From: Calidifontibacillus erzurumensis
GTDB taxonomy: Bacteria; Bacillota; Bacilli; Bacillales; Bacillaceae_J
Length of the DNA: 64,000 nt
Direction of reading: 5' to 3'
Assembly: GCF_013303125.1 (NCBI RefSeq)
Contig: NZ_JABTTE010000003.1
Span: forward strand, 1 to 64,000
In this document: in pieces, positions 11,850-21,419 of the stretch
Numbering within the stretch: position 1 is the stretch's first letter
Layout of the letters: every line of letters starts with the position of its first letter
Notes under the pieces: model-generated
Databases searched by the model: none
What the model was told of the DNA's origin: nothing
The model's input: the letters and a program-made list of their open reading frames with translations, nothing else
Position numbers and translations under genes: made by a program

Positions 11850-13211
11850 TTGTTTTCTAAAATTTTAATAGCAAATCGCGGGGAAATTGCAGCACGTGTT
11901 ATACGTACTTGCAAAAAGTTAGGCATTTCAACAGTAGCGATTTATTCGGAGGCAGACCAAGATGCTCCCCATGTAAAAATGGCAGATGAAAGCTATTGCG
12001 TAGGAAAACCTCGCGTCCATGAAAGTTATTTGCAAATGGAAAAAATCATCGAAATTGCAAAACAAACAGGGGCGGAAGCCATTCATCCTGGCTATGGACT
12101 ATTAAGTGAAAATCCAGAGTTTGCTAGAAAATGTATCGAAGCTGGTCTTATATTTATTGGTCCACCTCCAGAAGTAATTGAAAAAATGGGTAGTAAAGTT
12201 GCAGCTAGAAAATCAATGATTGAAGCTGGTGTCCCAGTTGTACCGGGAACCGAGCAAGCTGTAGCTGATGTGGAAGAAGCGATTTCTATCTCTGAAAACA
12301 TCGGATTCCCTGTCATGTTAAAGGCAAGCGCAGGAGGCGGTGGCATCGGCATGCAGCTTGTCCATAACAAAGAGGAGTTAATAAAAGCATTCGAAGGAAA
12401 CCAAAAACGTGCGCAAATGTTTTTTGGAAATGGTGACATGTATATTGAAAAATATATAGAAAATCCGCGCCACATTGAAATTCAACTTTTAGCAGATCAG
12501 TTTGGCAATTGCATTTATTTATGGGAAAGAGATTGTTCTGTACAACGGCGTCATCAAAAAGTAGTTGAAGAAGCCCCTTCACCATTTTTAGATGAAGAAA
12601 CCCGCAGAAAAATGGGCGAAACAGCAGTAAGAGCAGGAAAGTCAATCGGTTATTCAAATGCAGGGACGATCGAATTTTTAGTGGATGACGACAAGAATTT
12701 CTATTTCTTAGAAATGAATACAAGATTGCAAGTTGAGCATCCAGTTACAGAGGAAATTACCGGACTTGATTTAGTAGAGGAACAGCTTCGAATTGCTGCT
12801 GGCGAAAAGCTCCGTTTTTCACAGGATGACATTAAGCGCCATGGACACGCGATCGAATTGAGAATTTATGCGGAAGATCCGAAAACATTTTATCCGTCAC
12901 CGGGAACTATCACAAAATTGGAGTTGCCAACTGGCGAAGGACTGCGGCACGAATTGGCCATATCTGAATTATCCAAAGTAACACCTTTTTATGATCCAAT
13001 GATCGCAAAATTAATTGTCTCTTCACCTACAAGGCAGGAGGCAATAGTAAATTTGATAGAAGCGTTAAATAAATACAAGATCGAAGGAATTAAGTCAAAT
13101 ATACCAATGTTGCTCGAAGTCATTTCCCATGAAGCTTTTCAAAATGGGGATGTTACAACCCAGTTTGTAGAAAAATATATTCTATCACAAACGGGAGCAG
13201 GATCCCGATAA
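11850..13211 (+). CDS. yngH: biotin carboxylase subunit of an acyl-CoA carboxylase
   Basis: A 453-residue ATP-grasp biotin carboxylase, which carboxylates biotin on the carrier encoded next. It has the N-terminal ILIANRGEIAARVIRTCK, the glycine-rich ATP loop KASAGGGGIGMQ and the EMNTRLQVEHPVTE active-site block. With the separate carrier protein and carboxyltransferase of this operon it forms a three-polypeptide methylcrotonyl-CoA carboxylase, unlike the mammalian alpha subunit where carboxylase and carrier are fused. The TTG start at 11850 follows AGGGGGGAG. Confidence 0.94.
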   Translation: MFSKILIANRGEIAARVIRTCKKLGISTVAIYSEADQDAPHVKMADESYCVGKPRVHESYLQMEKIIEIAKQTGAEAIHPGYGLLSENPEFARKCIEAGLIFIGPPPEVIEKMGSKVAARKSMIEAGVPVVPGTEQAVADVEEAISISENIGFPVMLKASAGGGGIGMQLVHNKEELIKAFEGNQKRAQMFFGNGDMYIEKYIENPRHIEIQLLADQFGNCIYLWERDCSVQRRHQKVVEEAPSPFLDEETRRKMGETAVRAGKSIGYSNAGTIEFLVDDDKNFYFLEMNTRLQVEHPVTEEITGLDLVEEQLRIAAGEKLRFSQDDIKRHGHAIELRIYAEDPKTFYPSPGTITKLELPTGEGLRHELAISELSKVTPFYDPMIAKLIVSSPTRQEAIVNLIEALNKYKIEGIKSNIPMLLEVISHEAFQNGDVTTQFVEKYILSQTGAGSR

Positions 13212-13225
13212 TAAAATCTTTTACC

Positions 13226-13262
13226 GGGTCTGACTGCCTTTCTTAAAGCGGATGTCAGACCC
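13226..13262 (+). other. stem-loop inside the leucine operon
   Basis: A perfect 9-bp inverted repeat (GGGTCTGAC at 13226-13234 and GTCAGACCC at 13254-13262) with a 19-nt loop lies between the biotin carboxylase and carrier genes. No U tract follows, so it is more likely an mRNA processing or stabilising element than a terminator. Confidence 0.6.
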
Positions 13263-13306
13263 ACTAAAATCAGACACAATTTATTAATTTAATAGGAGGA
13301 ATTAAC

Positions 13307-13519
13307 ATGGCAATTATTCAATCAAATATGGCAGGAAACGTTTGGAAAATATTAGTTAACGTAGGGGATACTGTTTCAGAAGGACAAGATGTTGTCATTT
13401 TAGAGTCCATGAAAATGGAGATTCCAATTGCGGCAGAAATAAGCGGTACTGTTAAAGAAATAAAAATCAATGAAGGTGATTTTGTTAATGAAGATGACGC
13501 TTTAATCGTTTTAGAATAG
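13307..13519 (+). CDS. yngHB: biotin carboxyl carrier protein
   Basis: A 70-residue stand-alone biotinyl domain. The biotin attachment site is Lys36 in ESMKMEIP, with a hydrophobic beta-barrel pattern on both sides, so the whole protein is one lipoyl/biotinyl domain. It carries carboxybiotin from the biotin carboxylase to the carboxyltransferase at the end of the operon. AGGAGGA at 13294-13300 fixes the start. Confidence 0.95.
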   Translation: MAIIQSNMAGNVWKILVNVGDTVSEGQDVVILESMKMEIPIAAEISGTVKEIKINEGDFVNEDDALIVLE

Positions 13520-13590
13520 AGTTTTTCTATTTTCTATTAAATATCCAATCAAATGATCGATCCAAATTGGAAATTGAAAGGATGGAAATG

Positions 13591-14499
13591 ATGAACCTTC
13601 CAAATTCGGTGACGGTGAAGGAAGTAGGCCCAAGGGATGGATTGCAAAATGAAAAACAATTTATCCAAACAGAAGACAAAATTGATTGGATCAATATGTT
13701 GTCGGAAACAGGGTTATCTTATATAGAGATTACTTCATTTGTAAATCCTAAATGGATCCCTCAGTTAGCTGATGCAGTCCAAGTAGCAAAATCGATTAAA
13801 CGAAAAAAAGACATTACTTATGCTGCCCTTGTACCAAATGAGCGAGGGCTTCAAGCTGCGTTAGAAGTAAATATTGATGAGGTTGCAGTGTTTATGTCTG
13901 CATCAGAAACACATAATCGAAAAAATATAAATAAATCTATTTCAGAAACCTATATTGTTTTGAAACCTGTTATAGAGCAAGCGCTTTCTGCTGGTAAATC
14001 GGTACGTGGCTATATTTCTACTGTTTTTGGGTGCCCTTATGAAGGTGAAATTTCAATAGATGCTGTTCTTTCAGTATCTGATCAATTATTTTCACTAGGT
14101 ATTCAAGAACTTTCATTGGGAGATACAATTGGAGTTGCAAATCCGAAACAAGTTGAAGAAGTTTTAACAAAAGTACTGGACCGTTTCCCGAGAGAAAAAA
14201 TAGCAATGCATTTTCATAACACAAGAGGAACAGCCTTAGCCAATGTGCTAGTTTCCTTGAATTTAGGTATCACGAAATTCGATAGTTCTTTAGGAGGCCT
14301 CGGAGGATGTCCATATGCGAAAGGTGCCTCCGGAAACCTTGCTACCGATGACCTTCATTACATGCTTGATCAAATGGGAATTCATACGGGTATTGATCAA
14401 GAAAAGCTCATCCAAGCAGCTATATTTATCGAAGAAAAGTTAGGAAAGCCGCTCCCAAGTCACACAATGCAAACGAAAAGAAGCTTGTGCAATAGCTAA
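13591..14499 (+). CDS. yngG: hydroxymethylglutaryl-CoA lyase
   Basis: A 302-residue TIM-barrel lyase that splits HMG-CoA into acetoacetate and acetyl-CoA, the last step of leucine breakdown. Active-site blocks are VGPRDGLQNE near the N-terminus, the metal-binding HFHN motif, and the signature GGLGGCPYAKGASGN with the catalytic Cys240. Start choice is uncertain: ATG codons at 13588 and 13591 lie 6 and 9 bases after AAAGG (13577-13581), and an upstream TTG at 13567 has no site. A 166-bp gap without other recognisable features separates it from the next gene. Confidence 0.94.
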   Translation: MNLPNSVTVKEVGPRDGLQNEKQFIQTEDKIDWINMLSETGLSYIEITSFVNPKWIPQLADAVQVAKSIKRKKDITYAALVPNERGLQAALEVNIDEVAVFMSASETHNRKNINKSISETYIVLKPVIEQALSAGKSVRGYISTVFGCPYEGEISIDAVLSVSDQLFSLGIQELSLGDTIGVANPKQVEEVLTKVLDRFPREKIAMHFHNTRGTALANVLVSLNLGITKFDSSLGGLGGCPYAKGASGNLATDDLHYMLDQMGIHTGIDQEKLIQAAIFIEEKLGKPLPSHTMQTKRSLCNS

Positions 14500-14665
14500 A
14501 AATGCGAGACTTGGAACGAATATTTCATGAAAAGTAATTGGTGGGAATATAAGTAAAAGATGTTTGTTGCCACCTGCTCCTTCTCAATTTTTCTTCACGT
14601 AAATATTCTGCGACACAGAGATATTTGTTGCTGTCCCAATATTTTTTAGAAAGGAGAAACGGTCT

Positions 14666-15445
14666 TTGTCTCAAACGATATTACTTGAAGTACAAAATCA
14701 TATTGCTACCATTACATTAAACCGACCAGAGGCAGCTAATGCTTTTTCTAAACAGATGCTGAATGAGTTTAAAACAGTTCTAACTGAAATTGCATGGAAT
14801 CAAGACATTCGAACTGTAATTATTACTGGTGCCGGTAACAAAGTATTTTGTGCCGGTGCCGATTTAAAAGAAAGAGCTTCCATGACAAAGGAAGAGGTAA
14901 AGCAGACTGTTGCGCTGATCCGGCATGTGATTAATGAAGTGGAAGCGCTCCCGATGCCTGTTATTGCCGCGATCAATGGTGTTGCTTTTGGAGGGGGATT
15001 AGAGCTTGCACTTGCATGTGACATTCGAGTTGCTGTTGAAAGTGCTAAAGTCGGTCTTACTGAAACATCACTCGCCATCATACCAGGAGCGGGAGGCACA
15101 CAACGCCTTCCACGGTTAATAGGAATCGGCCGTGCAAAGGAAATGATTTATACTGCACGTAGGGTGGAAGCAAAAGAAGCAAAAGAATTAGGAATCATTG
15201 AACATATTGTATCTGAAGAAGAACTATTGCATAAAGCAAATGAAATTGCAGCTGCCATAGTACAAAATGGTCCAATTGCTGTTAGACAAGCAAAGCTTGC
15301 TATCAATAAAGGAATTGAAGTTGATCTTAAAACAGGTCTTGATATAGAACAAATGGCATATGCGATTACAATACCAACAAAAGATCGGATCGAGGGTTTA
15401 ACTGCTTTTAAAGAAAAAAGAAAACCGGTTTACAAAGGGGAATGA
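14666..15445 (+). CDS. yngF: enoyl-CoA hydratase, probable methylglutaconyl-CoA hydratase
   Basis: A 259-residue crotonase-fold hydratase; by context it hydrates 3-methylglutaconyl-CoA to HMG-CoA. Both catalytic glutamates are present, Glu113 in FGGGLELALACD and Glu133 in GLTETSLAIIPGAGG, and the oxyanion-hole segment FCAGADLKER is intact. The start is TTG at 14666, with AAGGAGAAAC at 14651-14660. Its stop codon is separated from the next start by only three bases. Confidence 0.92.
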   Translation: MSQTILLEVQNHIATITLNRPEAANAFSKQMLNEFKTVLTEIAWNQDIRTVIITGAGNKVFCAGADLKERASMTKEEVKQTVALIRHVINEVEALPMPVIAAINGVAFGGGLELALACDIRVAVESAKVGLTETSLAIIPGAGGTQRLPRLIGIGRAKEMIYTARRVEAKEAKELGIIEHIVSEEELLHKANEIAAAIVQNGPIAVRQAKLAINKGIEVDLKTGLDIEQMAYAITIPTKDRIEGLTAFKEKRKPVYKGE

Positions 15446-15448
15446 TAA

Positions 15449-17014
15449 ATGGAAAACAATGTAAATACAAAAGGGGAAGCATTAATGGAAAAGAAGCAGA
15501 CATTAAAGGATCGAATTGATAAAATCAAAAAAGGTGGAGCACAAGTATACCATGAAAAAAATGCCGAAAAAGGCAAGCTTTTTGTAAGAAAACGTTTAGA
15601 ACTATTATTTGATGAAGGTGTAATGGTTGAAGATGCATTATTTGCCAATTGTATGGACGATAGTCTTCCTGCTGACGGTGTAGTAACAGCTATTGGAAAA
15701 ATTAATGGTAGAACGGTATGCGTGATGGCCAATGATTCAACTGTTAAAGCTGGTTCTTGGGGTGCGCGTACCGTTGAAAAAATCATTCGTATACAAGAAA
15801 CGGCTGAAAAACTTCAAGTACCAATGCTATATTTAGTTGATTCTGCAGGGGCTAGAATTACAGACCAAATTGAGATGTTCCCAGGAAGAAGAGGAGCGGG
15901 TAGAATTTTTTATAACCAAGTAAAACTTTCCGGAAAAGTGCCTCAGATTTGTTTGCTTTTTGGCCCATCTGCAGCAGGAGGGGCTTATATTCCTGCATTT
16001 TGTGATATTGTTGTAATGGTGGAAGGAAATGCTTCAATGTATTTAGGTTCACCAAGAATGGCTGAAATGGTTATAGGTGAAAAAGTAACACTGGAAGAAA
16101 TGGGCGGTGCTCGAATGCATTGTACTGTTTCAGGTTGTGGAGATGTATTAGTAAAGACAGAAGAAGAGGCACTCGCTTTTGCTCGTCGCTATTTAAGTTA
16201 TTTTCCACAAAATTATAAGGAAAAACCTGCAGTTATTGATCCTGTATTGCCAAAACAATTTGAAAAATCACTTGCTGACATCATTCCTGAAAATCAAAAC
16301 ACACCATTCAATATGTATGATTTCATTGATCGGATCATCGATGAAAATTCATTTTGTGAAATTAAAAAACTGTTTGCGCCTGAAATTATTACCGGTCTAG
16401 CAAGATTAAATGGAAGGCCAATTGGAATTATCGCGAATCAGCCGAGGATAAAAGGTGGCGTTCTATTTCATGATTCTGCTGATAAAGCAGCAAAATTTAT
16501 TACATTATGCGATGCTTTTCATATTCCGCTCCTTTTCTTAGCTGACGTTCCAGGGTTTATGATCGGTACAAAGGTTGAACGAGTAGGGATCATCCGTCAC
16601 GGAGCAAAAATGATCTCTGCAATGAGTGAAGCTACAGTACCAAAAATTTCTGTGATTGTTAGGAAAGCTTATGGCGCTGGTCTTTACGCGATGGCGGGCC
16701 CTGCTTTTGAACCAGATTGTTGTTTGGCGTTGCCGTCTGCACAAATTGCTGTCATGGGACCGGAAGCAGCTGTCAATGCTGTTTATGCAAATAAAATTGC
16801 TTCACTTCCAGAAGAAGAGCGTCCAGCTTTCATCCAGCAAAAGCGCGAAGAATATCGCCAAGATATTGATATTTACCGTCTAGCATCAGAAATGATCATT
16901 GACGGAATAGTTGAACCTGATCATTTACGAGAAGAGTTAATCAACCGTTTTGAATTGTACTCATCCAAATACCAAGTTTTTACTGACCGCAAGCATGGTG
17001 TATATCCTGTATAA
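15449..17014 (+). CDS. yngE: acyl-CoA carboxylase carboxyltransferase subunit, probable methylcrotonyl-CoA carboxylase beta
   Basis: A 521-residue biotin-dependent carboxyltransferase with two crotonase-like halves. N-terminal block YLVDSAGARITDQ and oxyanion GPSAAGGAYIP; C-terminal block LADVPGFMIGTKVE and KAYGAGLYAMAGPAFEPD. Together with the biotin carboxylase and carrier of this operon it carboxylates 3-methylcrotonyl-CoA; a propionyl-CoA preference cannot be excluded from sequence. Two starts have good ribosome binding sites: 15449 (AAAGGGG, eight bases) and 15485 (AAAAGGGGA, about seven), the latter giving 509 residues. It is the last gene of the operon. Confidence 0.92.
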   Translation: MENNVNTKGEALMEKKQTLKDRIDKIKKGGAQVYHEKNAEKGKLFVRKRLELLFDEGVMVEDALFANCMDDSLPADGVVTAIGKINGRTVCVMANDSTVKAGSWGARTVEKIIRIQETAEKLQVPMLYLVDSAGARITDQIEMFPGRRGAGRIFYNQVKLSGKVPQICLLFGPSAAGGAYIPAFCDIVVMVEGNASMYLGSPRMAEMVIGEKVTLEEMGGARMHCTVSGCGDVLVKTEEEALAFARRYLSYFPQNYKEKPAVIDPVLPKQFEKSLADIIPENQNTPFNMYDFIDRIIDENSFCEIKKLFAPEIITGLARLNGRPIGIIANQPRIKGGVLFHDSADKAAKFITLCDAFHIPLLFLADVPGFMIGTKVERVGIIRHGAKMISAMSEATVPKISVIVRKAYGAGLYAMAGPAFEPDCCLALPSAQIAVMGPEAAVNAVYANKIASLPEEERPAFIQQKREEYRQDIDIYRLASEMIIDGIVEPDHLREELINRFELYSSKYQVFTDRKHGVYPV

Positions 17015-17018
17015 AATA

Positions 17019-17062
17019 AAAGGTTATCCAGACGAAACTAGGTTCTGGATAACCTTTTTTAT
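17019..17062 (+). terminator. intrinsic terminator of the leucine degradation operon
   Basis: A perfect 13-bp stem (AAGGTTATCCAGA at 17020-17032 with its complement at 17044-17056) with an 11-nt loop, followed by an unbroken run of T. Confidence 0.93.
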
Positions 17063-17208
17063 TTATAAATCTCGATAATTTAAAGTATATGTCATAAAAA
17101 AACTGGCAAGGATAGTAAACAAGGTCGAATTAGAGGAATTTACATTTTTTTCTTAAATTACCCAAATTCTTCCTAAAATATTCGACCGATAAGAGAAAGG
17201 GATGGACC

Positions 17209-18801
17209 ATGTTGGGCTTTATAAAAAATAAATTAAAAAAATTATTAATAGAAAAAAAGCAAACACAATTAGAAGATAAAAATAAAAAGAATTCAAACTC
17301 AATTTTAGAAAAAAATATTGTTCAAGATTTGCAAAAAAACTTACAGACGCTCAAATCAGTTTATGCTAATTGTACGGATGTTAATTTTCGTCTATTTTCT
17401 ATTGGAGGAAAAATAAAAGCACTTCTCATATATATTGAAGGTCTTTCGAATATAGAGGAAATTGACAAAAGTGTTTTATATCCATTAATGCATGAAAAAA
17501 ATGATATAAAGGAATCGCCTCATTTCCAAACCTTTATAGAACAAAAATTGCCTGTATCTAGTATAAAAGAGGTGCAAACAATAGCGGAAGTTGTTGAACA
17601 AATATCATCAGGAAACCCTGTTATTCTTATTCATGGACAATCAAGTGGAATTTCTGTTGGACTAGCAAAATGGGAAAAGAGAGCAATGGAAGAACCTACT
17701 GCAGAATCTGTAGTCCGCGGTCCACGGGATGGTTTCACTGAAACATTAATGACAAACACATCGTTATTGCGTAGAAAAATAAAAAGCACAGATTTAAAGA
17801 TGATATCTTTAACCGTAGGTCGTCATAGTAAAACAAAAATCATGATCGCATATATGGAGGGGATTTGCGATCAAACATTAGTTGAAGAGGTAACAAATAG
17901 AATTGAACGGATTGATATCGATGCCATTTTGGAGAGCGGTTATATTGAAGATTTTATTGAGGACAATCCATACTCTCCTTTTCCACAAGTATTAAATACG
18001 GAAAGGCCGGATGTGGCAGTTGCAAGTTTACTTGAAGGCCGAGTAGTCATTTTAATTGACGGAACGCCTTTTGCCACTATCGTTCCAATTACATTATATT
18101 CATTGCTGCAATCCGCGGAAGATTATTACCAGCGTTTTTTAATTGGAACATTAATTCGTTGGTTGCGTTACGGTTTCTTTTTAATAGCTTTATTGCTTCC
18201 TTCCATTTACGTTGCAATTCTTACCTTTCATCAGGAAATGATTCCGAGCGCTTTGCTTTTAAGTATTGCTAAATCAAGGGAAGAACTACCATTCCCGGCC
18301 CTAGTAGAAGCAATCATGATGGAAATTACGTTTGAAGCGCTTCGAGAGGCTGGCATTCGGTTACCGAAACAAGTGGGTGCTGCTGTTAGCATTGTCGGTG
18401 CTCTTGTAATTGGACAAGCAGCCGTAGGTGCGGGGCTCGTATCTGCACCAATGGTAATGGTTGTCGCATTAACAGGAATCGCGTCATTTTCAATTCCACG
18501 CTATAGTGCAGCAATTGCAATCCGAATGTTGCGTTTTCCGATTATGCTCTTAGCAGGAACGCTTGGGCTACTTGGCATTATGCTCGGGCTCATTGCTATC
18601 ATAGCTCATCTCTGTTCACTTCGTTCATTCGGAGTTCCATATCTAACACCGTTAGGACCTATGAAGATTCAAGATATCAAAGATGTATTATTAAGAGCTC
18701 CGTGGTGGAAGTTAAATACCCGTCCACATCTTACAGGTGAGTATAATAAATATCGACAGTCCAGCAATCAAAAACCAGGCCCTGAGAAAGGGAGGGATTA
18801 G
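17209..18801 (+). CDS. spore germinant receptor A subunit (GerA family)
   Basis: A 530-residue GerA-family inner-membrane protein of the spore. The first ~300 residues form the hydrophilic lysine-rich N-terminal domain with the conserved VVRGPRDGFTE and TLIRWLRYG segments, and the second half carries about five hydrophobic helices, including LPSIYVAILTFHQEMIP. It acts with the permease-like B and lipoprotein C subunits encoded next to sense nutrient germinants. An AAAGGGATGGACC site precedes the ATG at 17209. Which germinant it recognises cannot be told. Confidence 0.93.
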   Translation: MLGFIKNKLKKLLIEKKQTQLEDKNKKNSNSILEKNIVQDLQKNLQTLKSVYANCTDVNFRLFSIGGKIKALLIYIEGLSNIEEIDKSVLYPLMHEKNDIKESPHFQTFIEQKLPVSSIKEVQTIAEVVEQISSGNPVILIHGQSSGISVGLAKWEKRAMEEPTAESVVRGPRDGFTETLMTNTSLLRRKIKSTDLKMISLTVGRHSKTKIMIAYMEGICDQTLVEEVTNRIERIDIDAILESGYIEDFIEDNPYSPFPQVLNTERPDVAVASLLEGRVVILIDGTPFATIVPITLYSLLQSAEDYYQRFLIGTLIRWLRYGFFLIALLLPSIYVAILTFHQEMIPSALLLSIAKSREELPFPALVEAIMMEITFEALREAGIRLPKQVGAAVSIVGALVIGQAAVGAGLVSAPMVMVVALTGIASFSIPRYSAAIAIRMLRFPIMLLAGTLGLLGIMLGLIAIIAHLCSLRSFGVPYLTPLGPMKIQDIKDVLLRAPWWKLNTRPHLTGEYNKYRQSSNQKPGPEKGRD

Positions 18802-18812
18802 GAGTTGAACTT

Positions 18813-19955
18813 ATGATTGACAAAGGGAGAATATCTGCATTCCAATTAGCGATGATGATGATTCCGACGATTTTGGCAACAGGTATATTACTAGTGCCGG
18901 CAATTACGGTGAAGCATGCTAAACAAGATTTATGGATTTCACCTATTTGGGCATCGGTCATCGGTTATTTCTTAGTTTATATTTTGTACCGATTGCACGA
19001 AATGTATCCAAATAAAAGTTTAATTGAATATAGTGAAATTCTAGTTGGAAAAAAATTTAGCAAGCTTATCGGATTAATGTATGCTGTTTTCTATTTGCAT
19101 GTCAATGGAATTATTATACGAGAATATGCAGAGTTTGTTGTTGGTACTTTTTTAGTTAAAACTCCAATTCTTGTAGTGATGGCAATGATGGTTCTTGTTT
19201 GTGCAATCTCGGTCTATGGTGGAATCGAAGTGCTTGGAAGGATGGCTGAAATCATTCTTCCAGTTGTTGCTTTTTTCTTTTTTTTCATTCTCATTACTCT
19301 TTTGAAAGATTTAGATTATCACCAAATTTTTCCTATATTAGGATATGGAATAAAACCTTCATTACTCGGATCATTTGTTCCACAAGGATGGTATTCTGAG
19401 TTTTTGCTCGTTTCTTTTTTATTTCCATTTGTTCACGACAGACAAAACGGATTAAAATTTGGGATGGTTTCTGTTGCAAGTGTTACCATTTTACTGGTAA
19501 TAGCTAATGTTGTTACATATATGCTTTACGGAAAACTGACCGGTGCCTTTACTTATCCAATTATGGTTGCTGTTCGTTATGTTAGCATTGGTGACTTTCT
19601 TGAGCATCTAGAAGCAATTGTAATGGCTATTTGGGTTGCAGGAACTTTTATTAAAATATCTGTCTTTTTCTATATTAATGTTATTAGCATTTCTCAATTT
19701 CTGAAACTTTCAGATTACAAGCCGCTTGTTTTGCCGACTGCCTTTTTATTGGTGCTATTTGGATGGTGGTCTGGAACTAGTCTTGAAGAATTATCCGATT
19801 TCTTAGGGACAACTGGCACTTTTTATTTAATTTCATTTCAAACAATCATCCCTTTGTTCTTATTTTGTTTAGCAAAGTTCCGAAACAATCGCAAAAGAAA
19901 AAAGGGGGACAATGGTATTGAAAAAGAAAAAGTTTCAACTCAGTCTCCTTTATAG
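18813..19955 (+). CDS. spore germinant receptor B subunit (permease-like)
   Basis: A 380-residue GerB-family protein related to amino acid permeases, with about ten predicted transmembrane helices (e.g. LAMMMIPTILATGILLVPAIT at the N-terminus and LPVVAFFFFFILITLL mid-protein). In germinant receptors this subunit carries the ligand pocket. The ATG at 18813 follows AGGAG at 18800-18804. Its 3' end overlaps the next gene by 38 bases, so the operon is tightly coupled. Confidence 0.92.
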   Translation: MIDKGRISAFQLAMMMIPTILATGILLVPAITVKHAKQDLWISPIWASVIGYFLVYILYRLHEMYPNKSLIEYSEILVGKKFSKLIGLMYAVFYLHVNGIIIREYAEFVVGTFLVKTPILVVMAMMVLVCAISVYGGIEVLGRMAEIILPVVAFFFFFILITLLKDLDYHQIFPILGYGIKPSLLGSFVPQGWYSEFLLVSFLFPFVHDRQNGLKFGMVSVASVTILLVIANVVTYMLYGKLTGAFTYPIMVAVRYVSIGDFLEHLEAIVMAIWVAGTFIKISVFFYINVISISQFLKLSDYKPLVLPTAFLLVLFGWWSGTSLEELSDFLGTTGTFYLISFQTIIPLFLFCLAKFRNNRKRKKGDNGIEKEKVSTQSPL

Positions 19956-21114
19956 CATTTCTTTCATTTTGTTACTATTGTTGACAGGCTGTTGGGACCG
20001 TATAGAAGTGAATGATTTGGCGATTATTACAGCCATGGGAGTTGAAAAAAAAGAAGACGATTTGATTGAATTAACTGTCCTTGTATTTGTACCTAAGGAA
20101 TCAACAGGGAAACAGGAAATGGAAGGTGGGACAAGTGGAAGTCCGTCTGTATTATTTCGGTCAGCTGAAGGAGTAACGATTGCTGATGCTATGTCTAAGC
20201 TTCAACAAAAGTTTCCACGCCGTTTATTTTGGGGACATGCAGAAGTCTTAATTATTGGAGAAAAATTTGCGCAAGAAGACATTCGCCCGCATTTAGATTT
20301 CATTTTACGACATCCACAGCTGCGTGAACGAGCGAATGTTTTTATTAGTAAGCAAAACATGGAAGAAATATTCCAACTGTCACCTCCAATCGAAAGAAAT
20401 TTAGCAGATGTCCTTTATGAATTGTCAAAGATGAAGATCGGTATGGATGTAACCATAAAGACATTAGGACAAATGTTCGTTGGCGATTCTAAAGCAGCTG
20501 CAATTCCTTATATTGAAATATTACCACCGAAAAAAGGACAATCGAAAAAACAAACAATAACATATATTACAGGTACGGCTATTTTTAAAGAAGGAAAAAT
20601 GATTGGTTTAATTGATGAAAAAATGACTAGAGGAGTTCTTTGGTTTCGAAATGAAATCGTGGATGCCGTTGTAACTGTAAAACCTGATAATGAAGAAGGA
20701 TATGTATCAATGTCTTTGCTACGTGCTCGGTCAGTATTAATACCAAAAATTGAAGATAATAGATGGCATATTACTCTTAAAGCTGTGACTGAAGATGATA
20801 TTATTCAAAATGGCACCCGTCTTAATTTGCAAAAAAGAGAAAATATTGAAATGTTAGAGAAGAAATTAGTGGAAGAAATAGAGGGACGTATACAGTCCGC
20901 TATTGAGACCGTTCAGAAAGAAATGAAAGCAGACATATTTGGTTTTGCAGAAGCTTTTGAACGGTCATATCCTGAAATTTGGGAGAAAAATAAAGACAAT
21001 TGGGAAGAAATTTTTCCGAATGTAACAGTTACAATTGATGCCAAAGCTTATGTTCGTAGACCAGGAATGAATATAAAACCTGCACTGTTTCCAGAAGAAG
21101 AGGTGATAAATTAG
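19918..21114 (+). CDS. spore germinant receptor C subunit (lipoprotein)
   Basis: A 398-residue GerC-family lipoprotein. The signal peptide ends in the lipobox LLTGC, with Cys25 as the diacylglyceryl site when the protein starts at 19918, followed by WDRIEVNDLAIITAMGVE, typical of GerC N-termini. The TTG at 19918 is preferred to the ATG at 19912, because AAAGGGGGA at 19901-19909 lies eight bases from TTG but only two from ATG. Confidence 0.92.
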   Translation: MKKKKFQLSLLYSISFILLLLLTGCWDRIEVNDLAIITAMGVEKKEDDLIELTVLVFVPKESTGKQEMEGGTSGSPSVLFRSAEGVTIADAMSKLQQKFPRRLFWGHAEVLIIGEKFAQEDIRPHLDFILRHPQLRERANVFISKQNMEEIFQLSPPIERNLADVLYELSKMKIGMDVTIKTLGQMFVGDSKAAAIPYIEILPPKKGQSKKQTITYITGTAIFKEGKMIGLIDEKMTRGVLWFRNEIVDAVVTVKPDNEEGYVSMSLLRARSVLIPKIEDNRWHITLKAVTEDDIIQNGTRLNLQKRENIEMLEKKLVEEIEGRIQSAIETVQKEMKADIFGFAEAFERSYPEIWEKNKDNWEEIFPNVTVTIDAKAYVRRPGMNIKPALFPEEEVIN

Positions 21115-21341
21115 TGAAATGGATTGGAATTTTAGGTGTAAGTTTCATAATTGTTTGTATTTTTTTTATACAGTGGCCAAAAATGAAAAAATATTCACTA
21201 AAAGAAAAAATAGTTTTTCTCTCAATGACTTTTCTTGGATGGATATTAGCTTTGTTGCTTATAATTTTTCCAGATCTTCCTGGACCAACTCAACTGATCG
21301 ATACGATTTTTAAACCGTTAGGAAAAATATTAGAACTGTAA
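21114..21341 (+). CDS. small membrane D-type subunit of the germinant receptor operon
   Basis: A 75-residue protein with two hydrophobic helices (residues about 3-20 and 33-50) followed by FPDLPGPTQLIDTIFKPLGK. Small two-helix D subunits are encoded at the end of several ger operons in Bacillus and modulate receptor activity. The GTG start overlaps the stop codon of the C-subunit gene (TAGTG). The operon context makes the assignment probable; the sequence alone would not. Confidence 0.75.
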   Translation: MKWIGILGVSFIIVCIFFIQWPKMKKYSLKEKIVFLSMTFLGWILALLLIIFPDLPGPTQLIDTIFKPLGKILEL

Positions 21342-21354
21342 GTTATTAAAAATA

Positions 21355-21395
21355 TTTCATCAGCTGCCCCTAAATTTAAAAAGCAGCTGATGAAG
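21355..21395. terminator. terminator between the germinant receptor operon and the convergent acyl-CoA synthetase gene
   Basis: A perfect 10-bp stem CATCAGCTGC (21358-21367) with GCAGCTGATG (21383-21392). On the minus strand it is followed by AAATATTTTT, so it serves the leftward gene best, and it is positioned to stop plus-strand transcription too. Confidence 0.75.
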
Positions 21396-21419
21396 TTAAT
21401 AAGGTTATGCTATATTTTA

